From NCBI GenBank assembly GCA_945883455.1, contig CAMCXJ010000120.1, forward strand, positions 1 through 6,453: 6,453 bases of DNA, read 5' to 3'. The notes beneath the pieces are model-generated. The model was not told the origin of the DNA, ran no database searches, and worked only from the letters and a program-made list of their open reading frames with translations. How positions within the stretch are numbered: the stretch's first letter is position 1; the number at the start of each line of letters is the position of its first letter. A program made the translations under genes and the position numbers. This document shows, one piece after another, positions 6,423-6,453 of the stretch. This stretch comes from Prosthecobacter debontii (GTDB taxonomy: Bacteria > Verrucomicrobiota > Verrucomicrobiia > Verrucomicrobiales > Akkermansiaceae).

Positions 6423-6453
6423 GTCCCGGCGGCGCAGAAGGTTTCAACGACAT
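6419..6453 (-). CDS. C-terminal end of an upstream gene (5' part beyond window)
   Basis: On the minus strand the frame entering at 6451 reads VVETFCAAGT followed by TGA (6421-6419), whose bases overlap the ATG of the next gene. Ten residues are too few to identify a protein. The ATGA junction and the plausible C-terminal peptide are the reasons for calling it. Confidence -1.
   Translation of the reverse strand, partial: VVETFCAAGT

Overview
The window is a run of minus-strand genes from what looks like a bacterial exopolysaccharide / surface-polysaccharide locus. GC content is high and every gene I accept reads right to left. The organism is uncertain. The mosaic of short dispersed repeats between genes (GTGTTTC units, a REP-like palindrome with an AAGCTT centre, a CTCCGTTGGCTCCTGTG repeat) and the lack of Shine-Dalgarno leaders resemble what I recall of Verrucomicrobiota genomes. 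That is recollection-based inference, not a search result.

Layout in transcription order (high to low coordinates): (1) the last codons of an upstream gene (6453-6419), whose TGA overlaps the ATG of (2) a 110-residue conserved-looking protein of unknown function (6422-6090); (3) a 348-base non-coding stretch (6089-5742) packed with imperfect palindromes and inverted repeats and ending in an AT-rich palindrome; (4) a 536-residue multi-spanning membrane protein of the O-antigen ligase/polymerase (Wzy/WaaL-like) type (5741-4131); (5) a 507-residue Wzx-like polysaccharide flippase of the MOP superfamily (4040-2517); (6) a protein of about 370 residues with a probable N-terminal jelly-roll domain and a C-terminal SGNH/GDSL-hydrolase fold whose catalytic residues appear to be replaced (2398-1286); (7) a 240-base spacer holding two direct copies and one inverted copy of a short repeat; (8) a polysaccharide pyruvyl transferase family protein (1044 to beyond position 1, C-terminus cut off by the window edge).

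Together, genes 4, 5, 6 and 8 fit a Wzx/Wzy-type pathway. The flippase would move lipid-linked repeat units across the inner membrane, the polymerase/ligase would join or transfer them, and the pyruvyl transferase would add a ketal-linked pyruvate or act as a related sugar-modifying enzyme. The SGNH-like protein would be an accessory protein, probably not a standard esterase. No glycosyltransferase, chain-length regulator or export protein lies inside the window, so the locus must continue outside it. I did not find a clearly new system. The least ordinary items are the apparent SGNH pseudo-enzyme and the structured repeat mosaics.
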